NCBI RefSeq assembly: GCF_013410065.1
Contig: NZ_JACCCW010000001.1
Span: 1,421,187-1,485,186 of the forward strand
From: Granulicella arctica
Lineage (GTDB): Bacteria; Acidobacteriota; Terriglobia; Terriglobales; Acidobacteriaceae
Direction: 5' to 3'
DNA: 64,000 bases
The notes beneath the pieces were generated by a model. It was not told where the DNA came from and did not search any database. It worked only from the letters and a program-made list of their open reading frames with translations. Shown piece after piece: positions 25,495 through 34,753 of this stretch (position 1 is the stretch's first letter; every line of letters begins with the position of its first letter). Both the position numbers and the translations under genes were made by a program.

Positions 25495-25914
25495 ATGCCA
25501 CTCGTCCGCATCTCAGTCTATGAATCGATGGCCGCCGAACGGCGCCAGGCAATCGCAGCCTCCATCTACGACGCCATGAGAGCAACGATTGGCATCCCTG
25601 AAAATGACCGCTTCATCGTTCTTTCAGCGCATCCGCAGGAAGAGTTGATCGTAGATCGCAGCTTTATGCGGGTGCACCGGACCGATGATTTTGTGCTCAT
25701 TCACGTCACTCTTAGGCGCGGCCGTTCCGTCGAAACCAAGCAGTCTTTCTATAAAGAAGTCGCACGGCTCCTCCAGGAACGGGCAAAGATTGACCCCGAT
25801 AACGTCATGATCGTGCTCACCGAAAATGAGCTCGCAGACTGGTCGTTTGGACGCGGCGAAGCCCAATACATTCTGAACCCACCCGTACCGCAGCCAGCAA
25901 AGGAATCTCGTTGA
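25495..25914 (+). CDS. Tautomerase family protein
   Basis: 139 residues beginning MPLVRISVYESM, so Pro would be the N-terminal residue after Met removal, as needed in the tautomerase superfamily. The length and DNVMIVLTENELADWSFGRGEAQY match the longer tautomerases rather than 60-residue 4-oxalocrotonate tautomerase. The role in an ISC operon is unknown. Its last four bases overlap the hscA start. Confidence 0.8.
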   Translation: MPLVRISVYESMAAERRQAIAASIYDAMRATIGIPENDRFIVLSAHPQEELIVDRSFMRVHRTDDFVLIHVTLRRGRSVETKQSFYKEVARLLQERAKIDPDNVMIVLTENELADWSFGRGEAQYILNPPVPQPAKESR

Positions 25915-27863
25915 GCGACACGCAACAAACCCGCGTCGTAGGCATCGACCTCGGCACCACCAACTCCCTCGTCGCCTTCATGCAGGGCGACACCCCCGTC
26001 GTCATCCCCGGCGAGGACGGTGACCGCCTCGTCCCCTCCGTCGTCGCCTTCAACGAAGACAGCACCGATGGCTTCGTCGTCGGCAACGCCGCCCGCACTA
26101 CCCTCCTCACCGACTCCGGCTCCGCCGTCTACTCCGCCAAACGCCTCATGGGCCGCGACCTCAACGACATCCAGGAAGAGCTGAAGCTCTTCCCCTTCAA
26201 GCTCGCCGACGGCCTCAAGCCCGGTGAGGTCCTCAAGCTGAACGTCGGCGGCCTCACCCTCACGCCCCCCGAGATTAGCGCCTACGTCCTCCTCCAACTC
26301 AAGAAGAACGCCGAGCGCTTCTTCGGAGGGCCGGTCTCGAAGGCGGTGATCACCGTCCCCGCCTACTTCAACGACGCCCAGCGCCAGGCCACCAAGGATG
26401 CCGGAAGAATCGCCGGCCTCGAAGTCCTCCGCCTCGTCAACGAACCCACCGCCGCAGCATTGGCATATGGATTAGATAAGCAGAAAGACGGCCTCATCGC
26501 CGTCTACGACTTCGGCGGCGGAACCTTCGACGTCTCCATCCTCAAGCTCCACGAGGGTATCTTCGAGGTCGTCGCCACCGGCGGCGACACCCACCTCGGC
26601 GGCGACGATCTCGACAACCTCCTCATCGCCATCGCCCTCGACGACATCGCCGGTGACCTCGGCGAAGACCTCCGCGCCAACGGCGAAGCAGTCCAGGCCA
26701 TCCGCAAGGCCGTCATCGAAGCCAAAATAGCCCTCTCGACCGCGCCCACCGCGCGCATCGCCCTCACCCTCCCCAGCGGCAAGCCCTACGCCCGCGAGAT
26801 CACCCGCGAGCAGTTCGACTCCCTCACCGCCCCCATCATCGCCCGCACCGCCGGTCCCGTCCGCCAGGCCCTCAAGGACGCCAGCCTGACTTCAGACCAG
26901 ATCGACGAAGTCGTCCTCGTCGGCGGCTCCACCCGCATCCCCGCCGTCCGCCAGCTCGTAGACGATCTCTTCGCTCTCAAAGCCCGCAACAAGAAGCCCC
27001 ACACCGACCTCAACCCCGACGAGGTCGTCGCCCTCGGCGCAGCCGTCCAGGCTCAAATCCTCTCCGGAACCGCCAGCTCCGCCACCGAAGACCTCCTACT
27101 CCTCGACGTAACCCCACTCTCCCTCGGCATTGAAGCTCTAGGCGGCGTTGTAGCAAAGATCATTCAACGCAACTCCACCATCCCAGCTTCGGCAACCGAG
27201 CACTTCACCACCGGCGTAGACGGCCAGACCAACGTCGCCATCCACGTCGTCCAGGGTGAGCGTGAATTAGCGAAAGACTGCCGCTCCCTAGCCCGCTTCG
27301 ACCTCAAAGGCATCCCGCCCATGGTCGCCGGTCTGCCCCGCATCGAGGTCAAGTTCCTCATCGACGCCAACGGCATCCTCCACGTCTCCGCCCGCGAGCA
27401 GCGCAGCGGCAAAGAGGCCGAGATCGAGGTCAAACCCACCTACGGCCTCACCGACGAGCAGGTCGAAACCATGATCCTCGCCTCCTTCGACAACGCCGAA
27501 GAGGACATCCACGAGCGTCAGGTCATCGAAGCCAAGAACGAAGCCGAAACCATCCTCACCGCCGTCGAAAAGGGCCGCAAGCACGATGCCTGGCAGCAAC
27601 TCACAGCAGAAGAGCTAGCCAAGATCGAAGCCGCCATCACCCAGCTCAAAGCCACAGTGCAGGGCAGCGACTACAAGCTCATCCGCGCCGCCATCGACAC
27701 CCTCGACAAAGCCACCCGCCGCTTCGCCGAGCTCATGATGGACACCGCCGTCTCCGGCGCCATGAAGGGCCAGACCATGCAATCCGCCGGCGAAAACCTC
27801 GGCGAAGGCCCAACCGCTCCCCACCCCTTCGCGAAGGCCGAAATTAGCGACGCCAAGAAGTAA
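25911..27863 (+). CDS. hscA: Hsp70-type Fe-S chaperone HscA
   Basis: 650 residues from a TTG overlapping the previous stop, with AAGGAA upstream. The ATPase domain is complete (GIDLGTTNSLVAF, NEPTAAALAYGLD, IAVYDFGGGTFDVSI, VLVGGSTRIPAVR), followed by the substrate-binding domain. It uses ATP to release clusters from IscU, helped by HscB. HscA is preferred over DnaK because of the operon and the slightly longer N-terminus. Confidence 0.94.
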   Translation: MSDTQQTRVVGIDLGTTNSLVAFMQGDTPVVIPGEDGDRLVPSVVAFNEDSTDGFVVGNAARTTLLTDSGSAVYSAKRLMGRDLNDIQEELKLFPFKLADGLKPGEVLKLNVGGLTLTPPEISAYVLLQLKKNAERFFGGPVSKAVITVPAYFNDAQRQATKDAGRIAGLEVLRLVNEPTAAALAYGLDKQKDGLIAVYDFGGGTFDVSILKLHEGIFEVVATGGDTHLGGDDLDNLLIAIALDDIAGDLGEDLRANGEAVQAIRKAVIEAKIALSTAPTARIALTLPSGKPYAREITREQFDSLTAPIIARTAGPVRQALKDASLTSDQIDEVVLVGGSTRIPAVRQLVDDLFALKARNKKPHTDLNPDEVVALGAAVQAQILSGTASSATEDLLLLDVTPLSLGIEALGGVVAKIIQRNSTIPASATEHFTTGVDGQTNVAIHVVQGERELAKDCRSLARFDLKGIPPMVAGLPRIEVKFLIDANGILHVSAREQRSGKEAEIEVKPTYGLTDEQVETMILASFDNAEEDIHERQVIEAKNEAETILTAVEKGRKHDAWQQLTAEELAKIEAAITQLKATVQGSDYKLIRAAIDTLDKATRRFAELMMDTAVSGAMKGQTMQSAGENLGEGPTAPHPFAKAEISDAKK

Positions 27864-27913
27864 TGCGAAGCTATAGGCTGTAAGGTACCGAAAGGCCGTA
27901 AGGGAGTCCTCAA

Positions 27914-28513
27914 ATGAAACCTCGAATCTATGAGATTCGTGTGAGTGCGGACAAGGTCTCCGTGAAATACCGTATGCCGCTATGGAACCTCGCGATCGCG
28001 TGGATAGTGGCTGCTCTCTATATCGGATATGCCTCGATCTGCTGCATTAGGAAATTAGTTGAGCCCATCGCAGGCGCGAGCGATTTTTCCTCTCTATTGT
28101 TATCGTTGCCTTTCGCGCTTTTATTTGCTTTTAGATCGATCACCATGATCTCGGGAGAGGTGCTGCAATGCAATGCTCATGAGCTTCATCTCGCACGCAG
28201 GCGAATATGGGGCCGATGGCAGCATCTCCACTACCCCTCAGCAAGGGTTCGCTGTCTTCAGTGGGCCGTGCGGTCGGCTGGCCGTAGCTCTTATACCGTG
28301 CTTACCTTTCAATACGACGGCCAAACAATAGACATCCTAAAGGGCCTCACCTGGACGGACGGAGACCGCATCCTGCGCGCTTGTAGATCGATGGGAGTGG
28401 ACACAATCATCGATGAGACGGATGCGGCCATGCGTCGTGATATTGATCGGCGAGGCTGGTGGGTCAATCCCTTGCGACCGGACAGCGAACAGAATCATCC
28501 GTCATCGCATTAA
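27914..28513 (+). CDS. Membrane protein of unknown function
   Basis: 199 residues with AGGGAG ten bases before the ATG. Two hydrophobic segments (residues 22-44 and 58-80) sit between a short cytoplasmic N-terminus and a ~110-residue basic C-terminal domain with ILKGLTWTDGDRILRACRSMGV. The pattern resembles PH-like bacterial membrane proteins but I cannot assign it. It lies between hscA and the ferredoxin and lacks their strong C-rich third-position bias. Confidence 0.6.
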   Translation: MKPRIYEIRVSADKVSVKYRMPLWNLAIAWIVAALYIGYASICCIRKLVEPIAGASDFSSLLLSLPFALLFAFRSITMISGEVLQCNAHELHLARRRIWGRWQHLHYPSARVRCLQWAVRSAGRSSYTVLTFQYDGQTIDILKGLTWTDGDRILRACRSMGVDTIIDETDAAMRRDIDRRGWWVNPLRPDSEQNHPSSH

Positions 28514-28629
28514 CCTTCACCGTTCCATACCTACGCAACACTTAATCTCCATGCCGAGATGGTAGAGAAGTTCATCCTGTCACACTCCGGCGAAGCCTCG
28601 ACGTCTACAATGGAATCAAATAGAAAACT

Positions 28630-29061
28630 ATGTCCGAGATCAAAGAGCAAACCCAAATCGACCTTTCTAAGCCAGCCGCCGAGGGTATGGTACGCGTCAC
28701 CTTCCTGCCCCAGGGCAAGACCGTAGAGTTCCCTTTCGACTCGCTCCCCTACGAGGGCCACGGCCTGCCGATGTCCTTCCTCGACGTCGCCGAGAACTAC
28801 GACATCTTCCTCGACCACGCCTGCGGCGGCGTCTGCGCCTGCACCACCTGCCACATCCACGTGAAAGATGGCGCACCCGGCATCAGCGAGCCCGAAGACC
28901 TCGAGCTCGATCGCATGGAGACCGCCGCCGACATCCAGCTCAACAGCCGCCTCGGCTGCCAGGCCGTCATCGAAAAACCCGGCACCTACGTCGTCGAGAT
29001 CCCCAAGTGGAACCGCAACTACGTCCAGGAGGGCAAACCCTCCCACGGCCCCGGCGCCTAA
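28630..29061 (+). CDS. fdx: ISC [2Fe-2S] ferredoxin
   Basis: 143 residues. The four ligands are C65, C71, C74 and C110 (C-x5-C-x2-C-x35-C), the adrenodoxin/ISC ferredoxin spacing in CGGVCACTTC and GCQA. It supplies electrons for cluster assembly on IscU. Followed by iscX 17 bases downstream. Confidence 0.95.
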   Translation: MSEIKEQTQIDLSKPAAEGMVRVTFLPQGKTVEFPFDSLPYEGHGLPMSFLDVAENYDIFLDHACGGVCACTTCHIHVKDGAPGISEPEDLELDRMETAADIQLNSRLGCQAVIEKPGTYVVEIPKWNRNYVQEGKPSHGPGA

Positions 29062-29078
29062 CCCAGACAGGAGACCCC

Positions 29079-29294
29079 ATGCCCCGCGAGATCGAATGGA
29101 CCGACTCCGAAGAGATCGGCATCCAGCTACAAGAGAAGTTCCCCGACCTGGACCCCTACACCGTCCGCTTTACTGACCTGCACCGCTACGTCACCGAGCT
29201 CCCCGGCTTCATCGGCGACCCCGCCAAGTCGAACGAAGGCATCCTCGAAGCCATCCAAACCGCCTGGCACGAAGAGTACGAAGACGCAAAGTAG
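29079..29294 (+). CDS. iscX: IscX (Fe-S assembly protein)
   Basis: 71 residues, full length. EIEWTDSEEIGIQL, DPYTVRFTDLHRYVTELPGF and an acidic WHEEYEDAK end match IscX/YfhJ. It binds IscS and iron and tunes desulfurase activity. GGAG lies five bases before the ATG. It is the last gene of the ISC operon. Confidence 0.95.
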   Translation: MPREIEWTDSEEIGIQLQEKFPDLDPYTVRFTDLHRYVTELPGFIGDPAKSNEGILEAIQTAWHEEYEDAK

Positions 29295-29334
29295 TCATCT
29301 TCGTACCCGTACATTCCCCAACCCACCAAAAAAC

Positions 29335-29406
29335 TGTCATCCTGAGCGGAGCGCAGCGCAGTCGAAGGACCTGCGGTTGCTCTTGCATTTGTCGTTGTCT
29401 GTTCTT
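29335..29406 (+). repeat. Intergenic repeat family 1, copy c
   Basis: TGTCATCCTGAGCGGAGCGC, GTCGAAGGACCTGCGGTTGC and a TTGTCGTTGTCTGTTCTTC tail. It is followed 20 bases later by copy d in the same orientation. Confidence 0.85.
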
Positions 29407-29426
29407 CACCCAACCCACCCAAAAAC

Positions 29427-29460
29427 TGTCATCCTGAGCGAAGCCGAAGGACCTGCATTT
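29427..29460 (+). repeat. Intergenic repeat family 1, copy d
   Basis: Shorter copy: TGTCATCCTGAGCGAAGCCG then AAGGACCTGCATTT. Together with copy c it fills the gap between iscX and the convergent murJ. Confidence 0.8.
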
Positions 29461-29494
29461 CATCCGAAGCGTCCAAATTCTCTCTGGAAGAGCC

Positions 29495-31102
29495 CTAAGT
29501 TCGCCGCCGCAAAATCTGCCCCGGCAACCGCGACCCCATCACCGTCAACACCCCAAAACAAAGCCCACCCCAAACCACAGTCCCCACACCGATCAGCAAC
29601 AGATCGCCACGGTGGCCATGCGCTACCGGCAGATACCCAACACACGCCGCGGCCCCTGCAAAACCCACGCTCCCAGCCGTCAGCGCCATCACCATCTCTC
29701 CCGCTTCAAGCCCCGAGAGCGGCACCATCCCCCGCCGATCCAGCAGCACCGCCAACGTCACCGTCAGAATCAGAATCCCAAGGTCCGAGGCGATGGCCAA
29801 CCCCAGCATCCCCATCCGATGAAAGAGCGTGCTGTAGATCGGCAGCGAAACCAGCGTCACAATCCATCCCACAATCGCCGGCACCCGCGTATTGCCCACC
29901 GCATAAAACGCCCGCGCATAGAACCCCTGCGCCGACCACAGCGCAATCGACAACGAGAACACCCCAAAATAAGCCGCCGTCTCCGTCGCATCGTTCCGGC
30001 TGAACGACCCACCGCGATAGAGATCAACGATCGGCCCACTCAGCGCGATCATCCAGCCCGCAGCCATCACAGAAACCGCAATCACCCGTGAGGCCGATCG
30101 GTTCACCGCTGCTGCAAACTCCACCATCTTCCCCTGGCTGAACAACGCGGCGAAGAAAGGAAGCGAAGCCGCTCCCGCCGCCGCGCCCAGAATACCCAGA
30201 GGCGCATTGAACAGTGTCTTCGCCACATTCATCCGCGAGATGCCGCCCGTATCGTCTGAGGCGAAGTACGACAGAATCCACTTGTCCGCCATCGTCAGCG
30301 AGACGCCGATCATCAGCGGCAGCGACAACCGTAGCCACTCCAGAAACGCCGCGTCCCGCAGATTGAAGATCAGTCGATACTGCATCCCATTCCGGAACGC
30401 GCCCACCGCATTCATCACCAGCGATCCCACAAACGCTCCCGCCAGCACGCCGATCGCCAGCGAGTACGCTCCATATCGCCGGTGCAAAAACACCGCACCC
30501 AGAATGATGCCGACGTTGTAAAGCATCGGCGTCACCGCCTGGTACAGAAAGATCTTCCGCACCAGCAACCGCGATCCCAGCACGCCTCCCGCAAAGAAGA
30601 ACAACTGCGCCGGCAGCAGCAGCCGCGTCAGCGCGATGCACAGATCCGCCTTTTGACCTTGAAAAGCTGGAAACGCCACATGCGTATATAGCGGCGCAAA
30701 GATCTCACCCAGCAGCACGCCCACCATCAGCACCACCAACATCGCGTTCAGCACTGCGGAGAGCGCCCGGTCGCCTCCTGCCACATCGCCGGATTTCTGG
30801 TAGCGATTCAGCATTGTCAACAACGACGTCGAAACCACGCCGCCGATCAGAAAATAATTGATCATGTCCGGCAGTTGAAACGCTGCGTAGTACGCGTCCG
30901 TCACCGCACCCGCTCCGAACAGATAAGCAATGTACTTCGTCCGTACCAGCCCCAGCATCCCGGACAGAACCGTCGAAGCCATCAGCAGCAGCGTCGCCGA
31001 AAAGGCCGTATGCGTCGCCGAAGGCCGCAACATCCCCAACAGGCGGCTCGCGAGCCCCCGCCTCACAGCAGGAATCGAATTGGAAGAAACGTGGTCGATC
31101 AA
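29495..31102 (-). CDS. murJ: Lipid II flippase MurJ
   Basis: 535 residues with about 14 hydrophobic segments. The N-terminus ATLLLMASTVLSGMLGLVRTKYIAYLFGAGAVTDAYYAAFQLPD is the MviN/MurJ signature. DKWILSYFASDDTGGIS and GFYARAFYAVGNTRVP are other conserved stretches. It moves the peptidoglycan precursor lipid II across the inner membrane. The MerR-type regulator gene is directly upstream on the same strand. Confidence 0.93.
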   Translation of the reverse strand: MIDHVSSNSIPAVRRGLASRLLGMLRPSATHTAFSATLLLMASTVLSGMLGLVRTKYIAYLFGAGAVTDAYYAAFQLPDMINYFLIGGVVSTSLLTMLNRYQKSGDVAGGDRALSAVLNAMLVVLMVGVLLGEIFAPLYTHVAFPAFQGQKADLCIALTRLLLPAQLFFFAGGVLGSRLLVRKIFLYQAVTPMLYNVGIILGAVFLHRRYGAYSLAIGVLAGAFVGSLVMNAVGAFRNGMQYRLIFNLRDAAFLEWLRLSLPLMIGVSLTMADKWILSYFASDDTGGISRMNVAKTLFNAPLGILGAAAGAASLPFFAALFSQGKMVEFAAAVNRSASRVIAVSVMAAGWMIALSGPIVDLYRGGSFSRNDATETAAYFGVFSLSIALWSAQGFYARAFYAVGNTRVPAIVGWIVTLVSLPIYSTLFHRMGMLGLAIASDLGILILTVTLAVLLDRRGMVPLSGLEAGEMVMALTAGSVGFAGAAACVGYLPVAHGHRGDLLLIGVGTVVWGGLCFGVLTVMGSRLPGQILRRRT

Positions 31103-31151
31103 GGAAAGGATGCCTGCAACGATTCTACTGGCAGCAATCTCAATACTGGCT

Positions 31152-31664
31152 TCAATCGAACAGGTCGTCCGAGCTGGGAGCAGGCGTCACGACCTTCGCA
31201 CTCCGCACAGGCCGTATCGGATGCACCGCCCGTTTCGCCGGAGTCGCCGAGAGCAGGTTCAGCAGCTCCCGCATCTCCTTCTGCAACCGCCGCAGGCTCT
31301 TCGCATCTGTCTTCGGATTCGGAGCAGCCTCGCCCTCCACAATCGCCAGCGAAAGCTGCGGCTCCTTCTGCCGATGTTCCGTCTTCAGCGTCTGCCGAGC
31401 ACCGGGAATCGTGAACCCCTCATCGTAGAGAAGCGTCTTGATGTGCAGCGCCATCTCCACATCGCGCCGTCGATAAAGCCGCTGCCCCGTGCCACCCTTA
31501 TTCGGCTTGAGCTGCGGAAACTCGCTCTCCCAAAACCGCAGCACATACGCCGGAACCGCGCAGAGCTTCGCCACCTCGCCGATCCGGAAGTACAGCTTAT
31601 CCGGAATCGCCGATAGGCTTCGCTGCTTAGGAGCGGCGGTTCGATCTGTTCCGTGCTGTGCCAT
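31152..31664 (-). CDS. MerR-family regulator
   Basis: 170 residues from an ATG with GGGAG five bases upstream. The helix-turn-helix is [30 protein letters not shown], followed by [31 protein letters not shown], typical of the MerR_1 class that lacks effector Cys. The C-terminal third is a coiled-coil ([17 protein letters not shown]) plus a basic tail. It may form an operon with murJ, 49 bases downstream. Confidence 0.88.
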   Translation of the reverse strand: MAQHGTDRTAAPKQRSLSAIPDKLYFRIGEVAKLCAVPAYVLRFWESEFPQLKPNKGGTGQRLYRRRDVEMALHIKTLLYDEGFTIPGARQTLKTEHRQKEPQLSLAIVEGEAAPNPKTDAKSLRRLQKEMRELLNLLSATPAKRAVHPIRPVRSAKVVTPAPSSDDLFD

Positions 31665-31917
31665 CCAGTCTCCCGAGCCGGCGTTCAAGCCGACGTAAGT
31701 CTAACGTTCGACTAGGGAAAGTATAGGCCACCCCGCCTCCGCCATCCCAGCACAACCTCAAAGTTTTTCCCACAGGAACACACCCTGCGTCCTGCCGTCA
31801 GGCCACCTCCGCCTGTCCACGCCGCGCCCTTGATTCCCCCTCAACGGAACTCCCCACCCCGTCCTCGCGTATCGTAGTCGTACCCCGAATTCCCCCCAGG
31901 CCCCGGAGGGCAGTGCA

Positions 31918-32589
31918 ATGCGCCAAAAAATCGTAGCAACGGCAATCCTTCTCGCAGCCGTCTTTACCATCGGTTGCCGTATCGATGATGACAAGCACAA
32001 CGGCAACGACAACGTCCGCATCGCCACCCCATTCGGCGGTATGCAAGTCAAGACCGATGGCACCGATGTGCTCGCCGGTATCGGCCTTCCTGCCTACCCC
32101 GGTGCCACTCTCGTCAAAAAAGACAAGGCCAACGGCAAGGACGACAACGGCTCTGCGGACATCAACATGAGCTTCGGCAGCTTCCAGCTCAAGGTCAAGG
32201 CCGTCAGCTATCGCACGCCAGACAGTCCTGAGAAGGTCCTCGCCTTCTATAAGAAAGCTCTTGCGCGCTTCGGCAATGTCATCCAGTGCAAAGACAAGCA
32301 GCCCGTCGGCACTCCCACCCGCACCGACGAGGGGCTCACCTGCAACGACGAAGGCCACCACTCGGACGACAAAGTTAACTTCAACGTCAACGACGATGAC
32401 TCCAAAGATGACTCGAAAGATGATTCCAAACTCCAGCTCAAGGCCGGCTCCAAAAAGCATCAGCACATCGTAGACATCAAACCTGAAAATGGAGGTTCCA
32501 AATTCGGCCTAGTCTCCCTCGACCTTCCCCTTGACTTCCACTTCGGCAACGATAAGGACAAAAACGACCAGAGCGACAAACAACAATAG
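31918..32589 (+). CDS. Lipoprotein, unknown function
   Basis: 223 residues with a lipobox FTIGC (Cys at residue 20). The mature part has GIGLPAYPGATLVKKDK and SPEKVLAFYKKALARFG, a pattern seen in small periplasmic proteins of this phylum, and an unusual Asp/Lys-rich low-complexity stretch (DDSKDDSKDDSK) that could bind cations. GGAGGG precedes the ATG. No family assigned. Confidence 0.7.
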   Translation: MRQKIVATAILLAAVFTIGCRIDDDKHNGNDNVRIATPFGGMQVKTDGTDVLAGIGLPAYPGATLVKKDKANGKDDNGSADINMSFGSFQLKVKAVSYRTPDSPEKVLAFYKKALARFGNVIQCKDKQPVGTPTRTDEGLTCNDEGHHSDDKVNFNVNDDDSKDDSKDDSKLQLKAGSKKHQHIVDIKPENGGSKFGLVSLDLPLDFHFGNDKDKNDQSDKQQ

Positions 32590-32599
32590 GTGCTAGCTC

Positions 32600-32655
32600 T
32601 GTCATCCTGAGCGCAGCCGAAGGACCTGCATTGGCCCTTGCCGTTGCTTGTTTTT
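32600..32655 (+). repeat. Intergenic repeat family 1, copy e
   Basis: TGTCATCCTGAGCGCAGCCG, AAGGACCTGCATTGG and a TTGCTTG tail, immediately after the lipoprotein gene. Confidence 0.8.
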
Positions 32656-32727
32656 CCAGCCCCAGCCCCGCGTTCTTCCAGACACCAGCTTGCCCCGCCC
32701 CACCGCATGGGATAGCGTTACAAGAGT

Positions 32728-33426
32728 ATGCGTGCAACCTGCCACCGATGCGGCGGCGATCTCCCCACTGGTGACGGCCTCTCGCCCTTCTGCCCCCACT
32801 GCGGGGCACCGCAGCTCTTCCTCTCCGAGTCCTACCTCGCCGACCAACTCGAATCCGTCTCCAGCGCCGACACCACCGGAGCCCTGCCGCCGCCCCTGCC
32901 GCGCCAGGTGGACTGGAAGGTCGCCCTCCGCTGTGCCTTCCTCGTCGCCGCCATCGCCGCCGTCCTCAGCGTCATCGGCCTGCGCGTTCCCGGAATCTCG
33001 TTTCTCAGCACCATCTGGATCCTCACCGCCTCCATGAGCACCCTCGCGCTCTACCAGCACCGCCGCCCCCGCGCCTGGATGGACGCCGGTGTCGGTGCCC
33101 GTGTCGGCCTCACCACGGGCCTCGCCCTCATCGTGACCGTTGGCCTCGCCCTGGCCATCGCCGGAGTCGTCGCTCGCTTCGGCCTCCACTCCATGGCTGG
33201 CTTCGACGCCGACTTCGCCCAGATCCTTGCCCAGTCCAGGCAGACCGCAGCCGCCTCAGCCGCTCAGGCCGCGCCCGAGGTCGTCAAGCTCTACGATCTC
33301 CCCGAGTTCCAGGCTGGCATCGTCCTCGCCAGCCTCACCATCAGCGCCATCTTCCTTCTCATCTTCTCAGCCTTCGGCGGTGCCCTCGGTGGCATGCTCC
33401 GCAACCGCCGTCACGCCCGCCCTTAA
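32728..33426 (+). CDS. Zinc-ribbon membrane protein
   Basis: 232 residues. The N-terminus carries CHRC and CPHC, a zinc ribbon of about 25 residues. Four hydrophobic segments follow (near residues 70-90, 95-110, 128-148 and 200-222), with an Ala/Gln-rich loop before the last. Function unknown. It ends 30 bases before pyrR and could be co-transcribed with it. Confidence 0.65.
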   Translation: MRATCHRCGGDLPTGDGLSPFCPHCGAPQLFLSESYLADQLESVSSADTTGALPPPLPRQVDWKVALRCAFLVAAIAAVLSVIGLRVPGISFLSTIWILTASMSTLALYQHRRPRAWMDAGVGARVGLTTGLALIVTVGLALAIAGVVARFGLHSMAGFDADFAQILAQSRQTAAASAAQAAPEVVKLYDLPEFQAGIVLASLTISAIFLLIFSAFGGALGGMLRNRRHARP

Positions 33427-33456
33427 ACACTGCTGCTAAAATCGAGCCCAACCGCT

Positions 33457-34032
33457 ATGAGTGAGTCCACCGCTACCAGCACCCCGAAGCTCCGCCAGAA
33501 GGGCCGCCTCATGTCGGCCTCCGAGATCGAGCGAACTCTCGTCCGCCTCGCCCACGAGATCGTCGAAAAGAACGACGGTGGCCGCAACCTCGGCCTCGTC
33601 GGCATCAAGCGCCGCGGCGTCCCGCTCGCCCAGCGCCTTGCCGCGCTCATCGCCAAGATCGAGAAGCACCCCATCGACACCGGCGTGCTCGATATCAGCT
33701 TCTACCGCGACGACCTCTCCACCGCCGGTCCCCGCCCGACGGTTACCGCAGGCGAGCTCGGCTTCGACATCGCCGGCCGCGACATCGTCCTCTGCGACGA
33801 CGTCCTCTACACCGGCCGTACCATCCGCGCCGCCCTCGACGCCCTCTTCTCTCACGGTCGTCCCCGTAGCGTCCAGCTCCTCGTCCTCATCGACCGCGGC
33901 CACCGCGAGCTCCCCATCCAGGCCACCTTCACCGGCCGCACCATCCCCACCTCCCGCCGAGAGATCATCGAGGTCAAACTCAACGAGATCGACAGCGACG
34001 AACAAGTCCTCCTCGTTGAACTCGCAGACTAG
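33457..34032 (+). CDS. pyrR: PyrR regulator / uracil phosphoribosyltransferase
   Basis: 191 residues. The PRPP-binding motif is DIVLCDDVLYTGRT, and GIKRRGVPLAQRL and ISFYRDDLS are PyrR-type. In the family it senses UMP and PRPP, and in many bacteria binds pyr mRNA to cause attenuation. I do not see an obvious PyrR-binding leader hairpin upstream. pyrB and pyrC follow, interrupted by one thioredoxin-like gene. Confidence 0.93.
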   Translation: MSESTATSTPKLRQKGRLMSASEIERTLVRLAHEIVEKNDGGRNLGLVGIKRRGVPLAQRLAALIAKIEKHPIDTGVLDISFYRDDLSTAGPRPTVTAGELGFDIAGRDIVLCDDVLYTGRTIRAALDALFSHGRPRSVQLLVLIDRGHRELPIQATFTGRTIPTSRREIIEVKLNEIDSDEQVLLVELAD

Positions 34033-34091
34033 CGTTCGTCTTCGCTACCGCAAGGCAGAATTGCAGTCTCTCCTTCAGAAAGGAACGCAGT

Positions 34092-34670
34092 ATGGTCTTC
34101 TTTGGCATGCAAAAACTGAAACGGATGGCCATCGCACTCACGATCGCGTCCTCGTTTGGAGTCCTGACATCAGAGGTCGCTCATGCTCAGCAGAACGTTC
34201 ACGCGGTGATCGTTGCGAAAGCAGATCGTAAGCCAGCGCCCCATTTTGATCTGGTTGCTGCAGATGGAAAGACCGTTCAAGTATCGAACTACCGGGGAAA
34301 GGTTGTTCTTCTGAACTTCTGGGCGACGAAATGCGGAGGTTGCATCCTTGAGATACCTTCCTTCATGGAGCTCCAACAGACCTACGGAAAGAACGGTTTC
34401 ACCGCCGTGGGTATCTCGGCTGATATTCCTTATGAAGGGCTAAAGAGTCCCGATGAAGCTTGGGGACTAGTGCGCCCCTTCATGGCCAGCCACAAGCTCA
34501 ACTATCCCATTCTCATGGGAGATGACAAGGTGGTCGACGCCTACGGATTTCCATCCTATCCCGCCACGTATTTGATTGATAGGTCTGGGAAGATCGCCGC
34601 TACCTATGTTGGGGTCGTGAGTAAGGATGATGTTGAAGCAAATATCAAGATTCTTCTGGCCGAGCACTGA
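34092..34670 (+). CDS. TlpA-like thiol-disulfide protein
   Basis: 192 residues. A signal peptide covers residues 12-33 (ending AHAQ). The thioredoxin fold has WATKCGGC with C81/C84, followed by the cis-Pro motif FPSYPATYLID. It likely reduces disulfides in the periplasm. GAAAGGA precedes the ATG. Codon use is clearly less C-rich than pyrR and pyrB on either side, which suggests insertion into the pyr gene group. Confidence 0.85.
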   Translation: MVFFGMQKLKRMAIALTIASSFGVLTSEVAHAQQNVHAVIVAKADRKPAPHFDLVAADGKTVQVSNYRGKVVLLNFWATKCGGCILEIPSFMELQQTYGKNGFTAVGISADIPYEGLKSPDEAWGLVRPFMASHKLNYPILMGDDKVVDAYGFPSYPATYLIDRSGKIAATYVGVVSKDDVEANIKILLAEH

Positions 34671-34753
34671 TTGCGGGCATCATCAAGCGAACGCTATGCA
34701 ACTCCACCGAACTCCCGTGTCGCCCTGAATAAGCATCGCGCTCCACCTATCAC

